A DNA stretch of 64,000 nt, from contig JARKPR010000067.1 of assembly GCA_029975165.1 (NCBI GenBank), positions 62,001 to 126,000 of the forward strand. Reading direction: 5' to 3'. The position numbers and the translations under genes are program-made. The stretch is from Selenomonadales bacterium. Its GTDB lineage: Bacteria; Bacillota; Negativicutes; Sporomusales; UBA7701. The notes under the pieces are model-generated. The model saw only the letters and a list, made by a program, of their open reading frames with translations, was not told the DNA's origin and made no database searches. Below, in pieces: positions 17,101-25,283 of this stretch; the first letter of the stretch is position 1; every line of letters starts with the position of its first letter.

Positions 17101-17660
17101 AGGCCGTCGTCCAGCGGTCCCTGGGCGGCGATCTTGTCGTAGAGGCCGGGCACGGCGGCGGCGAGGAGGGCCTTGTCGTAGGCGGCCAGCAGGTCGTCCA
17201 GCCAGGCGTCGCCCGCCGCCAGGCCGGCGGCGAATATTTCGCCGAGCGCTTTTTCCAGCAGCAGGGCCGTTTCCGCCTCGTCGAGGACGGCGAAGTTGGG
17301 GTCGAGGCCGGCTTCGACGGGGTTTTCGCGCAGCACGCGGGCGCAGAAGCTGTGGAAGGTTCCGATGGGCGCGTACTCCAGTTCCCCGAGCACCGCCCGC
17401 CAGCGCCGGCCGGCTTCGTCGTCGTCCGCCGCCGCCAGTTCGGCCGCCCGTTTGCGGATGCGGTCCTTCATCTCTTTGGCGGCCTTGTTGGTGAAGGTGA
17501 TGGCCATGATGCCGTCGCAGGCGGCGCGGCCCCGGGCGAGGATGGTGAGGTAGCGCTCCACGAGGACGCGCGTTTTGCCCGCCCCGGCGCCGGCGGATAC
17601 GGCGACGTCGCGGTCGAGCGTTTCGATGGCCCGCGTCTGGGCGGGGGTGAACTCAGGCAT
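14193..17660 (-). CDS. addA: ATP-dependent helicase/nuclease AddA (RexA)
   Basis: This 1155-residue UvrD-type helicase is fused to a C-terminal RecB-family nuclease and forms the AddAB recombination nuclease that processes double-strand ends to Chi. The N-terminus has Walker A SAGAGAGKTRVLVER. Later come VDEFQDTNDLQRQIV, GDAKQSIYRFRGADV and VMTIHKAKGLEFPVVFLPD-type helicase motifs. The nuclease core is GIIDYKTDRV. The C-terminal region also has a Cys before the nuclease (FRQCPRAFYYG) and a final CPRCGYRVLC, the pattern of an iron-sulfur staple more usually noted in AddB. The start overlaps the addB stop by 8 nt. Confidence 0.95.
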   Translation of the reverse strand: MPEFTPAQTRAIETLDRDVAVSAGAGAGKTRVLVERYLTILARGRAACDGIMAITFTNKAAKEMKDRIRKRAAELAAADDDEAGRRWRAVLGELEYAPIGTFHSFCARVLRENPVEAGLDPNFAVLDEAETALLLEKALGEIFAAGLAAGDAWLDDLLAAYDKALLAAAVPGLYDKIAAQGPLDDGLAERLAAPYHRAVAAIPALRDELLQLCDELIAYKDKLKKNGAQYARVDRLARDRDKVAAAIAAAGDDSADAVLKEYLDNLDRRSGDREIVAALRATLRRLRQAKADRAALGLVPAFHRLLAALDAALAKHKAEQRVLTFTDLEVRTARLLKEHPAVRQRYLGRIRHIMVDEFQDTNDLQRQIVYLVAGGDADTLRGGKLFVVGDAKQSIYRFRGADVAVFARVCRDIAAAGGELIDLDINFRSLDSLLALYNECFAALMGTDEDTIPFQPLAPFRRDGGPAGEARAEFIAVAKTGAGDDGRKAEAAVIAGRIAAMVGGRERLVDRDTAPRPVSYGDIAVLFRTVTDLDTYAAALQTAGIPYYIVGGRGFYHRQEIIDVLNLLQAVENCGHQTALAGALRSPLFLLSDAALLALRQSAPTLWQGLERHEAAGLPDEQRRAAARAWRILGKLRGLRGAVGVGRLIRCALAATGYQDFVLTQFMGQQKYANLGKLVAVADAFALKGPATLGDFLRYVAKLVAGEVREGEAQVESEGGDTVKLMTIHKAKGLEFPVVFLPDLHRRFKDETGPAAFSAGHGLGLKVPAGGADLAATSVYEDIAGREKKLALLELKRVLYVAFTRAKDYLVLSAVGDKVTTDKEYAALGTWLGWLGKVYRFDDLAALPAELAVGRAALRVSGPAAWPAAACAAAATATAPPVAPGWLADLTARIAPLPAGCREQVFTASDIGLFRQCPRAFYYGVIAALPEPPAGEAWRPDAAKPPARIIGDVLHRCLELAVPGRPAEEWLAAAAEAAPRRWREAALAEVRPLLARYAAADLFRETARYPAQREWRFSYLLPDPDGPASYAFTGRVDCLVDYGDGSCGIIDYKTDRVAAGDAAAKAHEYAHQLALYAMAAAAAGRGRPRDARLHFLRPGVTVAVPVDAAALAAAAGELAAICRHIASDAAEEDYAGSPAWCPRCGYRVLCPLYKG

Positions 17661-20600
17661 CGTTTTCCCCTCCCCCGGCGCGGCTGTCCTCGGCCCGGTA
17701 GCGGCATATCGCGCGGGCCACGCAGTACGGCGGGCAGTCGGCGGCCGGCCGCACCGGGAAGACCCCGGCCCTGATGCCGGCGCCGTAGCCGGCGACGAGG
17801 CGGCCGATGTCCGCCTGGAGGCTGTCCCATTCCGCGGCGGCGAGGTTGCCGGCCTCCTTGGCGGCGCGGTGGCGAATCCCGTCCGTCAGCTCGGCCCGCC
17901 ACATGCCGCCTTCCTTGGCGGCGTTCTCCACCGAATAATAGCCGCCGCCGGCGACCGTTCCGCCGGCCGGGCAGAGGAATCGTTCCGCCGCCATTATGTA
18001 TAGCGCGGCCTGCAGGTCGAGGCCGGCGGCCAGGTCGCGGAAGCGGGGGGCGTAGCGGCGCTTGTAGTCGATGACTGCCAGTTGGCCGCCGGCGGCGTCG
18101 ACGCGGTCGACCTTGCCCCGCACCTGCAGCCGCTCGTCGCCGGCGGCCAGCGTCAGCGGCTCAGCCACCGAGGCGGGGTCCATGCCCTCGCCGGCCGGCA
18201 GGCCGAAGCCCCATTCCAGGTAGGCGGGCGTGAAGGCCAGGCCGTCGCCGTTCTGCTCGGCGATTTCGTACGCCAGCCAGCGGTTCAGCGTAGCTTCGAG
18301 CCGGCGGCGCCGGAATTCCCACGCTTTGCCGCGGAACATCCTGTCCTGCCCGGCCAGGCGGCAGCACACGGCGTCGAGGGCGGCGTCCAGTTCGGCCCGG
18401 TAGCCGGCCGCCGCCGCGGGCCGGAGCGTTTCGCCGCGGTGGGCGCGCAGGAAGGTCGCCAGCACTTCGTGGTAGATGTTGCCGATAATGTCGAAGCCCG
18501 CCTCTTCTTCTTTCTCCTCCCACTCGCCGAGCTTGAGGGCGTGGGTGGCGAAATAGCGGAAGGGGCACTGGGCGTAGTCTTCCAGGGCGGTGATGCTGAA
18601 CACGGGCGGCGCGGCGCCCCCAACGCCGGCCAGCCCGTTGTACGGGCCCGGCCCCAGGCTGCGCTCCTGTTCGGCGGCGACCCGGCGGGCAAAATCCTCG
18701 TCCACCAGGTTGGCGAAAACGTAGCCGGCGGCCGCGCACGCCTCCGGGCCGGCGGCGGCCCGGCTGTCGAGGAGGGCCTTGCCGGCCAGTTCGCGGGCCG
18801 AGAAAATCTCCCCGTAGACGGCGGGGAAGATGTCGTTGGCGGTGTATTTGCCGCGGGCGACCGCCCCCGGCGCGAACAGGCGCAGCAGTTCGGCGACGTA
18901 CGGCGACGGCAGCGTCTCGGCGTCCTCGCGGCCGCTGATGGTCAGCAGGTCGCCGGCCAGGGCGACGGCGACGGCGAAATACAGGTCCTCTTCCGCCCGC
19001 CGGAACGCGGCCGTGGTCAAGCTCAGGCCGAGGCTGGCCAATTCGCTGCGCTCGCGGTCGTCGTACAGCCAGTTCTCCCGTTCCCGCCGGGGAAATTCGC
19101 CGTCGGTCAGGCCGAGGACGAAGACGGCCCGGAAGGTCACGCCCCGCAGTCCGGCCGGGCTGACGACCTGCACCGCCTGCTCGTTGTAGCCGTCCGGCCG
19201 CAGCGTCTGGCCGGCGACCGCCTGGCGGAAGAAACGCAGGAATTCGGCGGCCGTCAGCAGCCTGTCTGCCTGGCCGGCCAAGGCGAAGCCCTCCTCCATG
19301 GCGTCGAGCGCTTCGCCGCATTTTTCCCAGGCCTGCAGCCCGGCCTGCAGGACAGGCAGCGGCAGCAAGCCGGCTTTATAGGCTTTGCCCAGCGTCGCCG
19401 GCATGGCGAGGGCGGCAAGGACGCTTTTCAGTGCCGCGACGTGGGCGCCGCACGGACCCTGGCGGGGCAGCGACCTCACCAGTAGGGCGAGACTGTCGAA
19501 TCCTGGCCGGGAGGTGACAAGATTTTCGTCGGCCGTGTTTTTATTGAAGACGCCGAACCAGTCGCGCCACGAGCCGATGACCCGGCTCAGGGCCGCCTGC
19601 TCGGCGGCGTCGGCGTCGATGGCGAAGGCGCCGGCCACGAGCGGCGATTTTATCAGGTTGAGGACGGCGGGCCGGGTGCCGCCGTCGGCCCTGACGGCGA
19701 GGATGTTGGCCAGCAGGCGGGTCGGCGGCTGGTCGGCCAGGCCCTCGGCGGCCGCCAGGCTGACCGGCAGGCCGAACTCGCCGCACACCTCGCGGAATTC
19801 CGCCCACTCGCTTGGGTCGCGCACGACGACGGCGACCTCCGCCGGACGGCACGTCCCGTCCAGCAGCAGCTTCTTGATGCGGGCCGCCGCCACTGCCATC
19901 TCCTTGGCGCGGGTCGGGCAGCTCACCGCGGCCACGCCCGGGGCGGCGGCGGCGATGGCCGGCCGGGCCGCGAACAGATTCCGCCGGATGTGGGCGAGGC
20001 TGGCGGCCGTTTGCCGCCCGGCGGCGACGAACACCGGCGTGAACCCCATGCCGACGAGGTCGGTGTAGGTCTGCTCGACGGCGGCGAACACCTCCGGACG
20101 GTTCTTTTCGTAGATGATGCCGATGTCGATGGCCACCGCCTGCTTCAGCTCGTTCACCAGGGCCAGTTGCAACGGCGTGAGGATATAGAATTCGCTGATG
20201 TAGATCTTTTTGTACGGCAGCGCCAGGCCGGCCCGCAGGGCTTCGATGGCCAGGAAATACATTTCCTCGAGGTCGGCCAGCCCGCGCGCGGCTAAAGCCG
20301 CCTGATAGGCCTCGTATATGGCGTGGACCTCGGCGTCTTTGGCCGGGCTGCCGCTGGCCCCTACCGGGAATTCGTCGGGCGGCGCGGCCGTCCGCTTGAT
20401 CTCGGCCAGCAGGCTGGTGACCGTGCCGATATAGCCGGGGAAGGACGCGATGGCGCTGAAGTACGGCAGCGCCTGCCGGCGGCTCAGGTCGGCAAGGACC
20501 TCGGCGACCAAAAGCTCTTGCGTCATCCGGTCCATAAGCCGGCACGGGCGGCTGGCAAGGGCGACGATCTCCTCCACGAGGTCGTCGAAGGCCAGCAGGT

Positions 20601-20784
20601 TGGGGTGGTCGCAGCCGGCCTGCCCCCGGGAGCGCAGGTCGCGGCGGACGATGCCGAGCAGATGGGCGCTGGGCAGAAGAAAGGCTTGTTCTGGGCCGCG
20701 CCCGTCGCCCAGGGCGGCGGCGAACGCGGCGACGAACTCGTCCCGCACCGTTTCCCCCAGGGGGGTGCAATAAAGGGTATGCAT
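17653..20784 (-). CDS. addB: AddB-type helicase/nuclease subunit (RexB-like)
   Basis: This 1043-residue partner of AddA has a C-terminal nuclease core LAVIDYKRRYAPRF and Cys residues in YAQCPFRYFATH and DCPPYCVARAICRYRAED, fitting the iron-sulfur staple of AddB. The N-terminal region (QAFLLPSAHLLGIVRRDL) has no Walker A GKT, so this subunit is probably not an active helicase motor. ATG 20784 (MHTLYCTPLGETV) has GGGAGG upstream; the longer in-frame extension crosses a non-coding gap and was discarded. It overlaps addA by 8 nt. Confidence 0.92.
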   Translation of the reverse strand: MHTLYCTPLGETVRDEFVAAFAAALGDGRGPEQAFLLPSAHLLGIVRRDLRSRGQAGCDHPNLLAFDDLVEEIVALASRPCRLMDRMTQELLVAEVLADLSRRQALPYFSAIASFPGYIGTVTSLLAEIKRTAAPPDEFPVGASGSPAKDAEVHAIYEAYQAALAARGLADLEEMYFLAIEALRAGLALPYKKIYISEFYILTPLQLALVNELKQAVAIDIGIIYEKNRPEVFAAVEQTYTDLVGMGFTPVFVAAGRQTAASLAHIRRNLFAARPAIAAAAPGVAAVSCPTRAKEMAVAAARIKKLLLDGTCRPAEVAVVVRDPSEWAEFREVCGEFGLPVSLAAAEGLADQPPTRLLANILAVRADGGTRPAVLNLIKSPLVAGAFAIDADAAEQAALSRVIGSWRDWFGVFNKNTADENLVTSRPGFDSLALLVRSLPRQGPCGAHVAALKSVLAALAMPATLGKAYKAGLLPLPVLQAGLQAWEKCGEALDAMEEGFALAGQADRLLTAAEFLRFFRQAVAGQTLRPDGYNEQAVQVVSPAGLRGVTFRAVFVLGLTDGEFPRRERENWLYDDRERSELASLGLSLTTAAFRRAEEDLYFAVAVALAGDLLTISGREDAETLPSPYVAELLRLFAPGAVARGKYTANDIFPAVYGEIFSARELAGKALLDSRAAAGPEACAAAGYVFANLVDEDFARRVAAEQERSLGPGPYNGLAGVGGAAPPVFSITALEDYAQCPFRYFATHALKLGEWEEKEEEAGFDIIGNIYHEVLATFLRAHRGETLRPAAAAGYRAELDAALDAVCCRLAGQDRMFRGKAWEFRRRRLEATLNRWLAYEIAEQNGDGLAFTPAYLEWGFGLPAGEGMDPASVAEPLTLAAGDERLQVRGKVDRVDAAGGQLAVIDYKRRYAPRFRDLAAGLDLQAALYIMAAERFLCPAGGTVAGGGYYSVENAAKEGGMWRAELTDGIRHRAAKEAGNLAAAEWDSLQADIGRLVAGYGAGIRAGVFPVRPAADCPPYCVARAICRYRAEDSRAGGGENDA

Positions 20785-20850
20785 GGCAGGTCCTCCCGGT
20801 GTCGTTGCCTTATATATTGGCGTCGGCGGGACGATTGTCCTGCAACGGCA

Positions 20851-20872
20851 AAGGCCCGCGTCAGCGGGCCTT
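20851..20872 (-). terminator. Hairpin after the GNAT gene
   Basis: The stem AAGGCCCGC / GCGGGCCTT with a four-base loop lies five bases after the stop of the acetyltransferase gene. The T-run is weak, so it may also act as a 3' stabiliser. Confidence 0.6.
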
Positions 20873-20876
20873 ATTG

Positions 20877-21329
20877 CTACAGTTCCTTGATCACCGCGAT
20901 CTCGTCGCAGTTGGGGAATTTGGGACAGTTGATGCATTCTTTCCACACCTTCTGCGGGAGCTTATCCTTATCGGCCTCGATGAAGCCCTGCTTGGCGAAG
21001 AACTCCGGCTGATAGGTGAGGGCGAACAGCGTCTTGACGCCCAGTTCCTTGGCTTCCTCGGTAAGCTTGGCCACGATGTCGCGGCCGACCCCCTTGCGGA
21101 CGGCTTCCGGCGCGACGGCCAGCGCCCGGACCTCGGCCAGTTCGTCCCATACGAGATGGAGCGCGCCGACGCCGATGACCTGGCCGTCCTCTTCGGCGAC
21201 GACCATGTCGCGCAGCGTTTCATACAGGACGTTGCGGGCCCGCGGCAGCATCAGGCCTTTTTCGGCGTAGGCGTTGACCAGTTTATGAATAGCCTCGACA
21301 TCTTTGAATGTCGGTTTGCGGTAATGCAT
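20877..21329 (-). CDS. GNAT N-acetyltransferase (short ArgA-like)
   Basis: This 150-residue single-domain acetyltransferase has the acetyl-CoA loop VAPEAVRKGVGRDIV near residues 74-88. It ends with the cysteine-bearing CINCPKFPNCDEIAVIKEL, as in the short N-acetylglutamate-synthase-like proteins of Clostridia and Negativicutes. Acetylation of glutamate for arginine synthesis is possible but not proven, because no arg genes are adjacent. ATG 21329 follows AAGGGGG. Confidence 0.85.
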   Translation of the reverse strand: MHYRKPTFKDVEAIHKLVNAYAEKGLMLPRARNVLYETLRDMVVAEEDGQVIGVGALHLVWDELAEVRALAVAPEAVRKGVGRDIVAKLTEEAKELGVKTLFALTYQPEFFAKQGFIEADKDKLPQKVWKECINCPKFPNCDEIAVIKEL

Positions 21330-21436
21330 CGTATCATACCCCCTTTTGTATGATTATACTAATAAACTAATATTTATTCAATAGTGCGGTGATAATTTTA
21401 TCTTTATAACAACATAAGCATACCCTATGTCGATTT

Positions 21437-21464
21437 GTGAAATATTTTGTCCCCGTTCGGATAT
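21437..21464 (+). promoter_or_regulatory. Possible sigma-28/sigma-D promoter of the chemoreceptor gene
   Basis: GTGAAA (21437-21442) and CGGATAT (21458-21464) are 15 bp apart and resemble the flagellar/chemotaxis consensus TAAA-N15-CCGATAT with mismatches. The position upstream of a chemotaxis protein is suitable, but the match is imperfect. Confidence 0.35.
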
Positions 21465-21487
21465 GCCGTATCGAGGACATGTTACAA

Positions 21488-21521
21488 TTTAAACGTAGTC
21501 ACGGTTTAAACGTAGTCACGG
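21488..21521 (+). repeat. Perfect 17-bp tandem duplication
   Basis: TTTAAACGTAGTCACGG is present twice back to back (21488-21504, 21505-21521). Its period is not a multiple of three and it lies upstream of the preferred start codon, so it is probably in the 5' leader of the chemoreceptor gene. Confidence 0.9.
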
Positions 21522-21550
21522 CAAAATTGTATCAGGAAGAGGGTGTTGTC

Positions 21551-22735
21551 TTGGATACTCTTGTTCGCCTTGCGACCGTCGGCAGTTCGCAAATCGTGGC
21601 CGATGAGCTGCTGGCAGCAGTTCACCAACTGCTGGGCAAGGATGTCGGCGGACGTGCCTACGCCATCCGCGAAGTGTCGGATCATACCGTCGCCGACCTG
21701 TTCGTCTGTCTGCCGACCAGGGTTGAAGAAGCGGCCCAGAAAATACCCCGCGACAAGATCGTCGCTCTGGAGCTCGTTCCCGACGCCTATTTCTACGTCC
21801 AGGTGGCCCTGCTCCCCGCCGGCAGCCAGGTATTCGTGTTCAACAACAACACCGCCCAGGCCGAGGCGATTGCCAAATACTGCCGCCAGCACGGCGTCAC
21901 CCATGTCGAATACATATCCCTGCCCTATGACGAGCTGCCCCCCGAGGAGCTCGCCGACAAGCTGGGGAAAGCGAGGTATGTCATCGGCGCGCAGCGCATC
22001 GTCGGCGCCGGCGGCGTGCTGACGACGAAGTTCGGCGCCGGCCTCCGCGGCGACGCGGCCGTCATCGGCGCCAACCGCATCGCCACCACCGAATCGGTCT
22101 GCGCGCTGATGCGCTGGATCACGCTTTTCAACCACAAGCGGGTCGCCGGCGAGGTCGCCGCCCTGACCGGCCGCCTCAACGGGCGGCTGCAGGAATTCGC
22201 CGCCGCGGCCGGCGAGATTTCCCGCTCGATCACCGCCAATTCGGCGACGATAAACAATGTCGACGGCAGGATGATCGACGAGCTGGCCAGGGTCGAGGAA
22301 ACCGGCCGCCAGTCGCAGGAGCTGGTCGCCGCGACCCGCAACATCGGCGGCATCGCCGCGACGATCAAGAATGTCGCCGACCAGACCAACCTGCTGGCGC
22401 TGAACGCCGCGATCGAGGCTGCCAGGGTCGGCGAGCACGGCCGCGGGTTCGCCGTCGTCGCCCAAGAGGTCCGCAAGCTGGCCGAGGAAACGCGCGGCTC
22501 GACCGACACCATCCGCCAGTCGGTCAGCGAAGTGCAGACGACGGTCGGGAAGATAACCCCCACCCTGGCCGCCCTGGCTGCGGAGATGACCGCCAACCAG
22601 CGGGAGATCGCCAAGATCGCCCAGGCCGCCAGCGGCGAAAGTCAGGCGGTCACCGACATCGCCAAAGCCCTGGACGGCATCCGCGAGATCAGCGACCATT
22701 TGCAGGCCGCGGTGCAAAAACTGACAGAATGCTGA
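21551..22735 (+). CDS. Soluble methyl-accepting chemotaxis-type signalling protein
   Basis: The C-terminal half holds the conserved MCP hairpin ([20 protein letters not shown], then [16 protein letters not shown]), which contacts CheA and CheW. There is no transmembrane segment. The N-terminal about 190 residues ([19 protein letters not shown] to the [14 protein letters not shown] region) form an alpha/beta domain that looks like a ligand-sensing module reminiscent of PrpR_N/response-regulator folds; I cannot name it firmly. TTG 21551 ([11 protein letters not shown]) follows GAAGAGGGTG. The reading frame stays open back to 21437, but that part covers a promoter-like region and a tandem repeat. 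It probably senses a cytoplasmic metabolite. Confidence 0.85.
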   Translation: MDTLVRLATVGSSQIVADELLAAVHQLLGKDVGGRAYAIREVSDHTVADLFVCLPTRVEEAAQKIPRDKIVALELVPDAYFYVQVALLPAGSQVFVFNNNTAQAEAIAKYCRQHGVTHVEYISLPYDELPPEELADKLGKARYVIGAQRIVGAGGVLTTKFGAGLRGDAAVIGANRIATTESVCALMRWITLFNHKRVAGEVAALTGRLNGRLQEFAAAAGEISRSITANSATINNVDGRMIDELARVEETGRQSQELVAATRNIGGIAATIKNVADQTNLLALNAAIEAARVGEHGRGFAVVAQEVRKLAEETRGSTDTIRQSVSEVQTTVGKITPTLAALAAEMTANQREIAKIAQAASGESQAVTDIAKALDGIREISDHLQAAVQKLTEC

Positions 22736-22863
22736 CAGACTGGCGATAAAGGCCCATCTGCGGCGTTGCTCCTCAGAGCGCTTGCTTGCGTACGTCCCGC
22801 ATAGTACGCGGCGCGGCGCGCTCTTCCGGTGCGCCTTGCATCTGGACCTTTCTCACCAGTCTG
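22736..22863. repeat. Intergenic palindromic repeat, copy 3 (128 bp)
   Basis: The arms CAGACTGGCGATAAAGG and CCTTTCTCACCAGTCTG are inverted repeats. The interior holds CATCTGCGGCGTT, a CGTAC...GTACG centre and GCGCCTTGCATCTGG. It is almost identical to 53527-53652. It begins on the base right after the chemoreceptor stop codon. Confidence 0.92.
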
Positions 22864-22877
22864 ACCCATACACCATC

Positions 22878-22900
22878 AAAGCCCCCGCACGGGGGCTTTT
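22878..22900. terminator. Bidirectional terminator between convergent genes
   Basis: The stem AAAGCCCCC / GGGGGCTTT with loop GCAC and flanking A/T runs lies between the chemoreceptor gene and the converging nth gene. Confidence 0.88.
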
Positions 22901-23538
22901 CATTCGCTCTTTTCGGCGCTGGGGCACAGTTCATTGAGCGGACACGCGGCGCAATCCGGTTTGCGGGCCTTGCAGATTTCGCGCCCGTGCCAGATCAGCC
23001 AGTGGTGGGCGCTGCCCCAGTCGCGGCGCGGCACGGCTTTCATCAGTCCGGCCTCCACCTGCTCGGGCGTCTTGCCCGGCGCCAGCCCCAGCCTGTTGGC
23101 CACACGGAAAACGTGGGTGTCGACGGCGATGGCCGGCACGGCGAACAGTTGGCTGAGGAGCACGTTGGCGGTCTTGCGCCCCACCCCCGGCAGCCGGGTC
23201 AGGTCCGCGAACTTGTCCGGCACTTCGCCGCCGTACTCGTCGAGCAGCAGGGCGCAGGCGGCGATGAGGTTGCGCGCCTTGCCCCGGTACAGGCCGCAGT
23301 CGCGGATGAGCGCCGCCAGGCCTTCCTCCCCCAGGGCGAGCATCTTGGCCGGGGTGTCGTAGGCGGGGAAAAGGCGGGCGGTGATGATGTTGACCCGTTT
23401 GTCGGTGCACTGGGCGGAAAGCACGACCGCGACCAGCAGTTCGAAGGGCGAGGTATAGAGGAGGGCCGTGCTCCTGCCGCCGTAGGCGGCGGCAAGGGCG
23501 GCCAGCATCTTCTCCCGCGTCGCTTTGGTGATGCGCAT
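22900..23538 (-). CDS. nth: Endonuclease III
   Basis: This 212-residue DNA glycosylase/AP lyase removes oxidised pyrimidines. It has the helix-hairpin-helix LPGVGRKTANV with the catalytic lysine, the catalytic aspartate in VDTHVFR, and the 4Fe-4S loop C-x6-C-x2-C-x5-C (CKARKPDCAACPLNELC). The ATG is at 23538, one base after the mocA stop, and the gene may be cotranscribed with mocA and moeA-like genes. Confidence 0.96.
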   Translation of the reverse strand: MRITKATREKMLAALAAAYGGRSTALLYTSPFELLVAVVLSAQCTDKRVNIITARLFPAYDTPAKMLALGEEGLAALIRDCGLYRGKARNLIAACALLLDEYGGEVPDKFADLTRLPGVGRKTANVLLSQLFAVPAIAVDTHVFRVANRLGLAPGKTPEQVEAGLMKAVPRRDWGSAHHWLIWHGREICKARKPDCAACPLNELCPSAEKSE

Positions 23539-23539
23539 G

Positions 23540-24145
23540 TTAGCCTCCGGGATGCAGTATTTCGTAAAGGCGCTTTACTTCTTCATAATCGGCCGGCGTG
23601 TCGATATCCAGGAAAACGGCCGCGTCCGCCACCGGCACGGCCACCACCTCGTCCGGGTGGGCGGCCACGATCGCCCTGGCGCCGGCGTCGCCTTCGAGGG
23701 TCATCATCTCCTGCCGCCAGCGGCCCAGGTCGAACAGCACGGGGTTGCCGCGCCGGCCGCCGGCCACCGGGGCATAGATCGTGCCGCCGCCGGCCCGGTA
23801 GGCCGCGGCCAGGGCATCCAAAAGCGCCGGCGTCACAAAGGGCTGGTCGGCCAGCAGGAATACGGCCGCGCCCGTCTCCGGCCGCAAGGCCGCCACCCCG
23901 GCGCGGAGCGAACTCGCCTGCCCGGTCTGCCAGTCGGGGTTCGGCGCCAGCCGCACCGGCAGGTCCGCGACCGCGGCCGCCACCCCGGCTCCCTGCGAAC
24001 CGGTGACGACGACCACATCGCCAAACGCGCGGCAGGCGGCGGCGGCCGCGTGCCATACCAGCGGCCGGCCGGCGAGCGGCAGCAGCTGTTTCGTCCGCCC
24101 CATGCGCCGGGCGGCGCCGGCGGCCAGCACGACGGCCGCGATCAT
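23540..24145 (-). CDS. mocA: MocA-like molybdenum cofactor nucleotidyltransferase
   Basis: This 201-residue protein of the MobA/MocA family begins MIAAVVLAAGAARRMGRTKQ, the nucleotide-binding signature, with LLADQPFVTPALL later. MocA adds CMP to molybdopterin to form the dinucleotide cofactor used by xanthine-dehydrogenase-type enzymes. Its ATG overlaps the stop of the preceding moeA-like gene as ATGA. The three-subunit molybdenum hydroxylase at 34-38 kb is the likely client. The MobA (GMP) specificity cannot be excluded by sequence alone. Confidence 0.85.
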   Translation of the reverse strand: MIAAVVLAAGAARRMGRTKQLLPLAGRPLVWHAAAAACRAFGDVVVVTGSQGAGVAAAVADLPVRLAPNPDWQTGQASSLRAGVAALRPETGAAVFLLADQPFVTPALLDALAAAYRAGGGTIYAPVAGGRRGNPVLFDLGRWRQEMMTLEGDAGARAIVAAHPDEVVAVPVADAAVFLDIDTPADYEEVKRLYEILHPGG

Positions 24146-25173
24146 GCTTTGCCGAACGGGCAGCAGGGGTACGAACAGCCGCCCTTGCAGGACACGCACA
24201 GGCCGCCGTAGCCGAGGGCGGCGATGTCGCCCTTGCCCAGCCGTTCGCCGGCCAGCACCCGCGGCAGGATAAGGTCGAATACCGTCGTTTTCGAATACAT
24301 GCCGCAGGCCGGCATGCCCATCACGGCCACGTCGCCGAGGTAGGCGAGCATGAACATCGCCCCCGGCAGGACGGGGGTGCCGTAGCTGATCACCTCGGCC
24401 CCGGTGGCGCGGATGGCGTCGGGGGTGACGTCGTCGGGGTCGACCGACATGCCCCCCGAGGCGACGATGACGTCCGCTCCCTGGTTTTTGAAGTCCAAAA
24501 TCGCCGCTTTGATCTGCTTGGGATCGTCGGGCTTGTAGGTCACGCCCAGCAGGGTGGCCCCGTACTCGGCCGCCTTGGCCGCGAATACGGGGGCGAACCT
24601 GTCCTGGATACGGCCGTAGAAGATCTCGTTGCCGGTGATGACGGCGGCCACTTTGAGGCCGCGCATCGGCAGCACCGACACCGCGCCGCCGGCGGGGGCG
24701 GCGATCGCCTCGACCGCGGCGACCATGGCGGCGTCTACGACCAGCGGCACCACCTTGACGGCGGCGAGCAGATCGCCGCTTTTCACCGGGCGGTTGCTGT
24801 GGAGGGTGGAGAAAACGGCGTTCTCGACGCTGTTGATAGCCGTCACCGTCGCCCGGTCGACCTTGAGCAGGCCGTCGGTGGCCGCCGTGAGGTTTACGCG
24901 CCCTTCGGAGGGCGTGGCCGCGGCTACCCCCGGGCCGGCGACCGCCCGGGCGATCCTGGACACGGCCTCGTTTTCGTGCACCTGGCCCTCGGTAAGTTCG
25001 ATGAGGTAAATATGATCTTTGCCGATCGACTTGAGATGGGGGATGTCCTCCTCGCGGATGATATGGCCCTTCTTGAAGGCCGGCCCTTTGTATTCGCCGG
25101 GCACGATCTTGGTGATATCGTGCCCGAGCACCATGCCGACCGCGGCTTCGACCCGCACCTTTTTAATCGCCAC
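24142..25173 (-). CDS. MoeA/CinA-like molybdopterin-binding protein
   Basis: This 343-residue protein has a MoCF-binding domain (VIVASGGMSVDPDDVTPDAI near residues 235-255, then GTPVLPGAMFMLAYLG). The N-terminal half (VGMVLGHDITKIVPGEYKG) is typical of the molybdopterin-binding proteins found with molybdenum hydroxylases. The C-terminus is unusually cysteine-rich (CVSCKGGCSYPCCPFGKA). It probably inserts or handles molybdate or the cofactor for the nearby hydroxylase. GTG 25173 has GGGAGG upstream. It overlaps mocA by ATGA. Confidence 0.85.
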   Translation of the reverse strand: MAIKKVRVEAAVGMVLGHDITKIVPGEYKGPAFKKGHIIREEDIPHLKSIGKDHIYLIELTEGQVHENEAVSRIARAVAGPGVAAATPSEGRVNLTAATDGLLKVDRATVTAINSVENAVFSTLHSNRPVKSGDLLAAVKVVPLVVDAAMVAAVEAIAAPAGGAVSVLPMRGLKVAAVITGNEIFYGRIQDRFAPVFAAKAAEYGATLLGVTYKPDDPKQIKAAILDFKNQGADVIVASGGMSVDPDDVTPDAIRATGAEVISYGTPVLPGAMFMLAYLGDVAVMGMPACGMYSKTTVFDLILPRVLAGERLGKGDIAALGYGGLCVSCKGGCSYPCCPFGKA

Positions 25174-25200
25174 CGTTCCTACCTCCCGCAAAGCAAGTAA

Positions 25201-25231
25201 TAAAAAGGCCGTTTTCCGACAGAAAACGGCC
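25201..25231 (-). terminator. Strong intrinsic terminator between UPF0210 and the moeA-like gene
   Basis: On the minus strand a ten-base perfect stem GGCCGTTTTC / GAAAACGGCC is followed by TTTTTATTA. It ends the ACT-UPF0210 unit only 28 bp before the moeA-like start. Confidence 0.9.
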
Positions 25232-25283
25232 CGGGCCTGTCTAAATTAAATTATAGGATACCTGGCGGGGAAAGTAAAGGCGG

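Noticed and set aside
15990-17774. Open frame opposite addA
   Set aside because: Shadow frame; AddA helicase motifs on the minus strand are intact.
22642-22869. Short ORFs in the palindromic repeats at about 22.7 and 53.5 kb sharing the peptide TQASALRSNAADGPLSPV
   Set aside because: The shared peptide comes from translating the same repeat; no RBS and palindromic composition.
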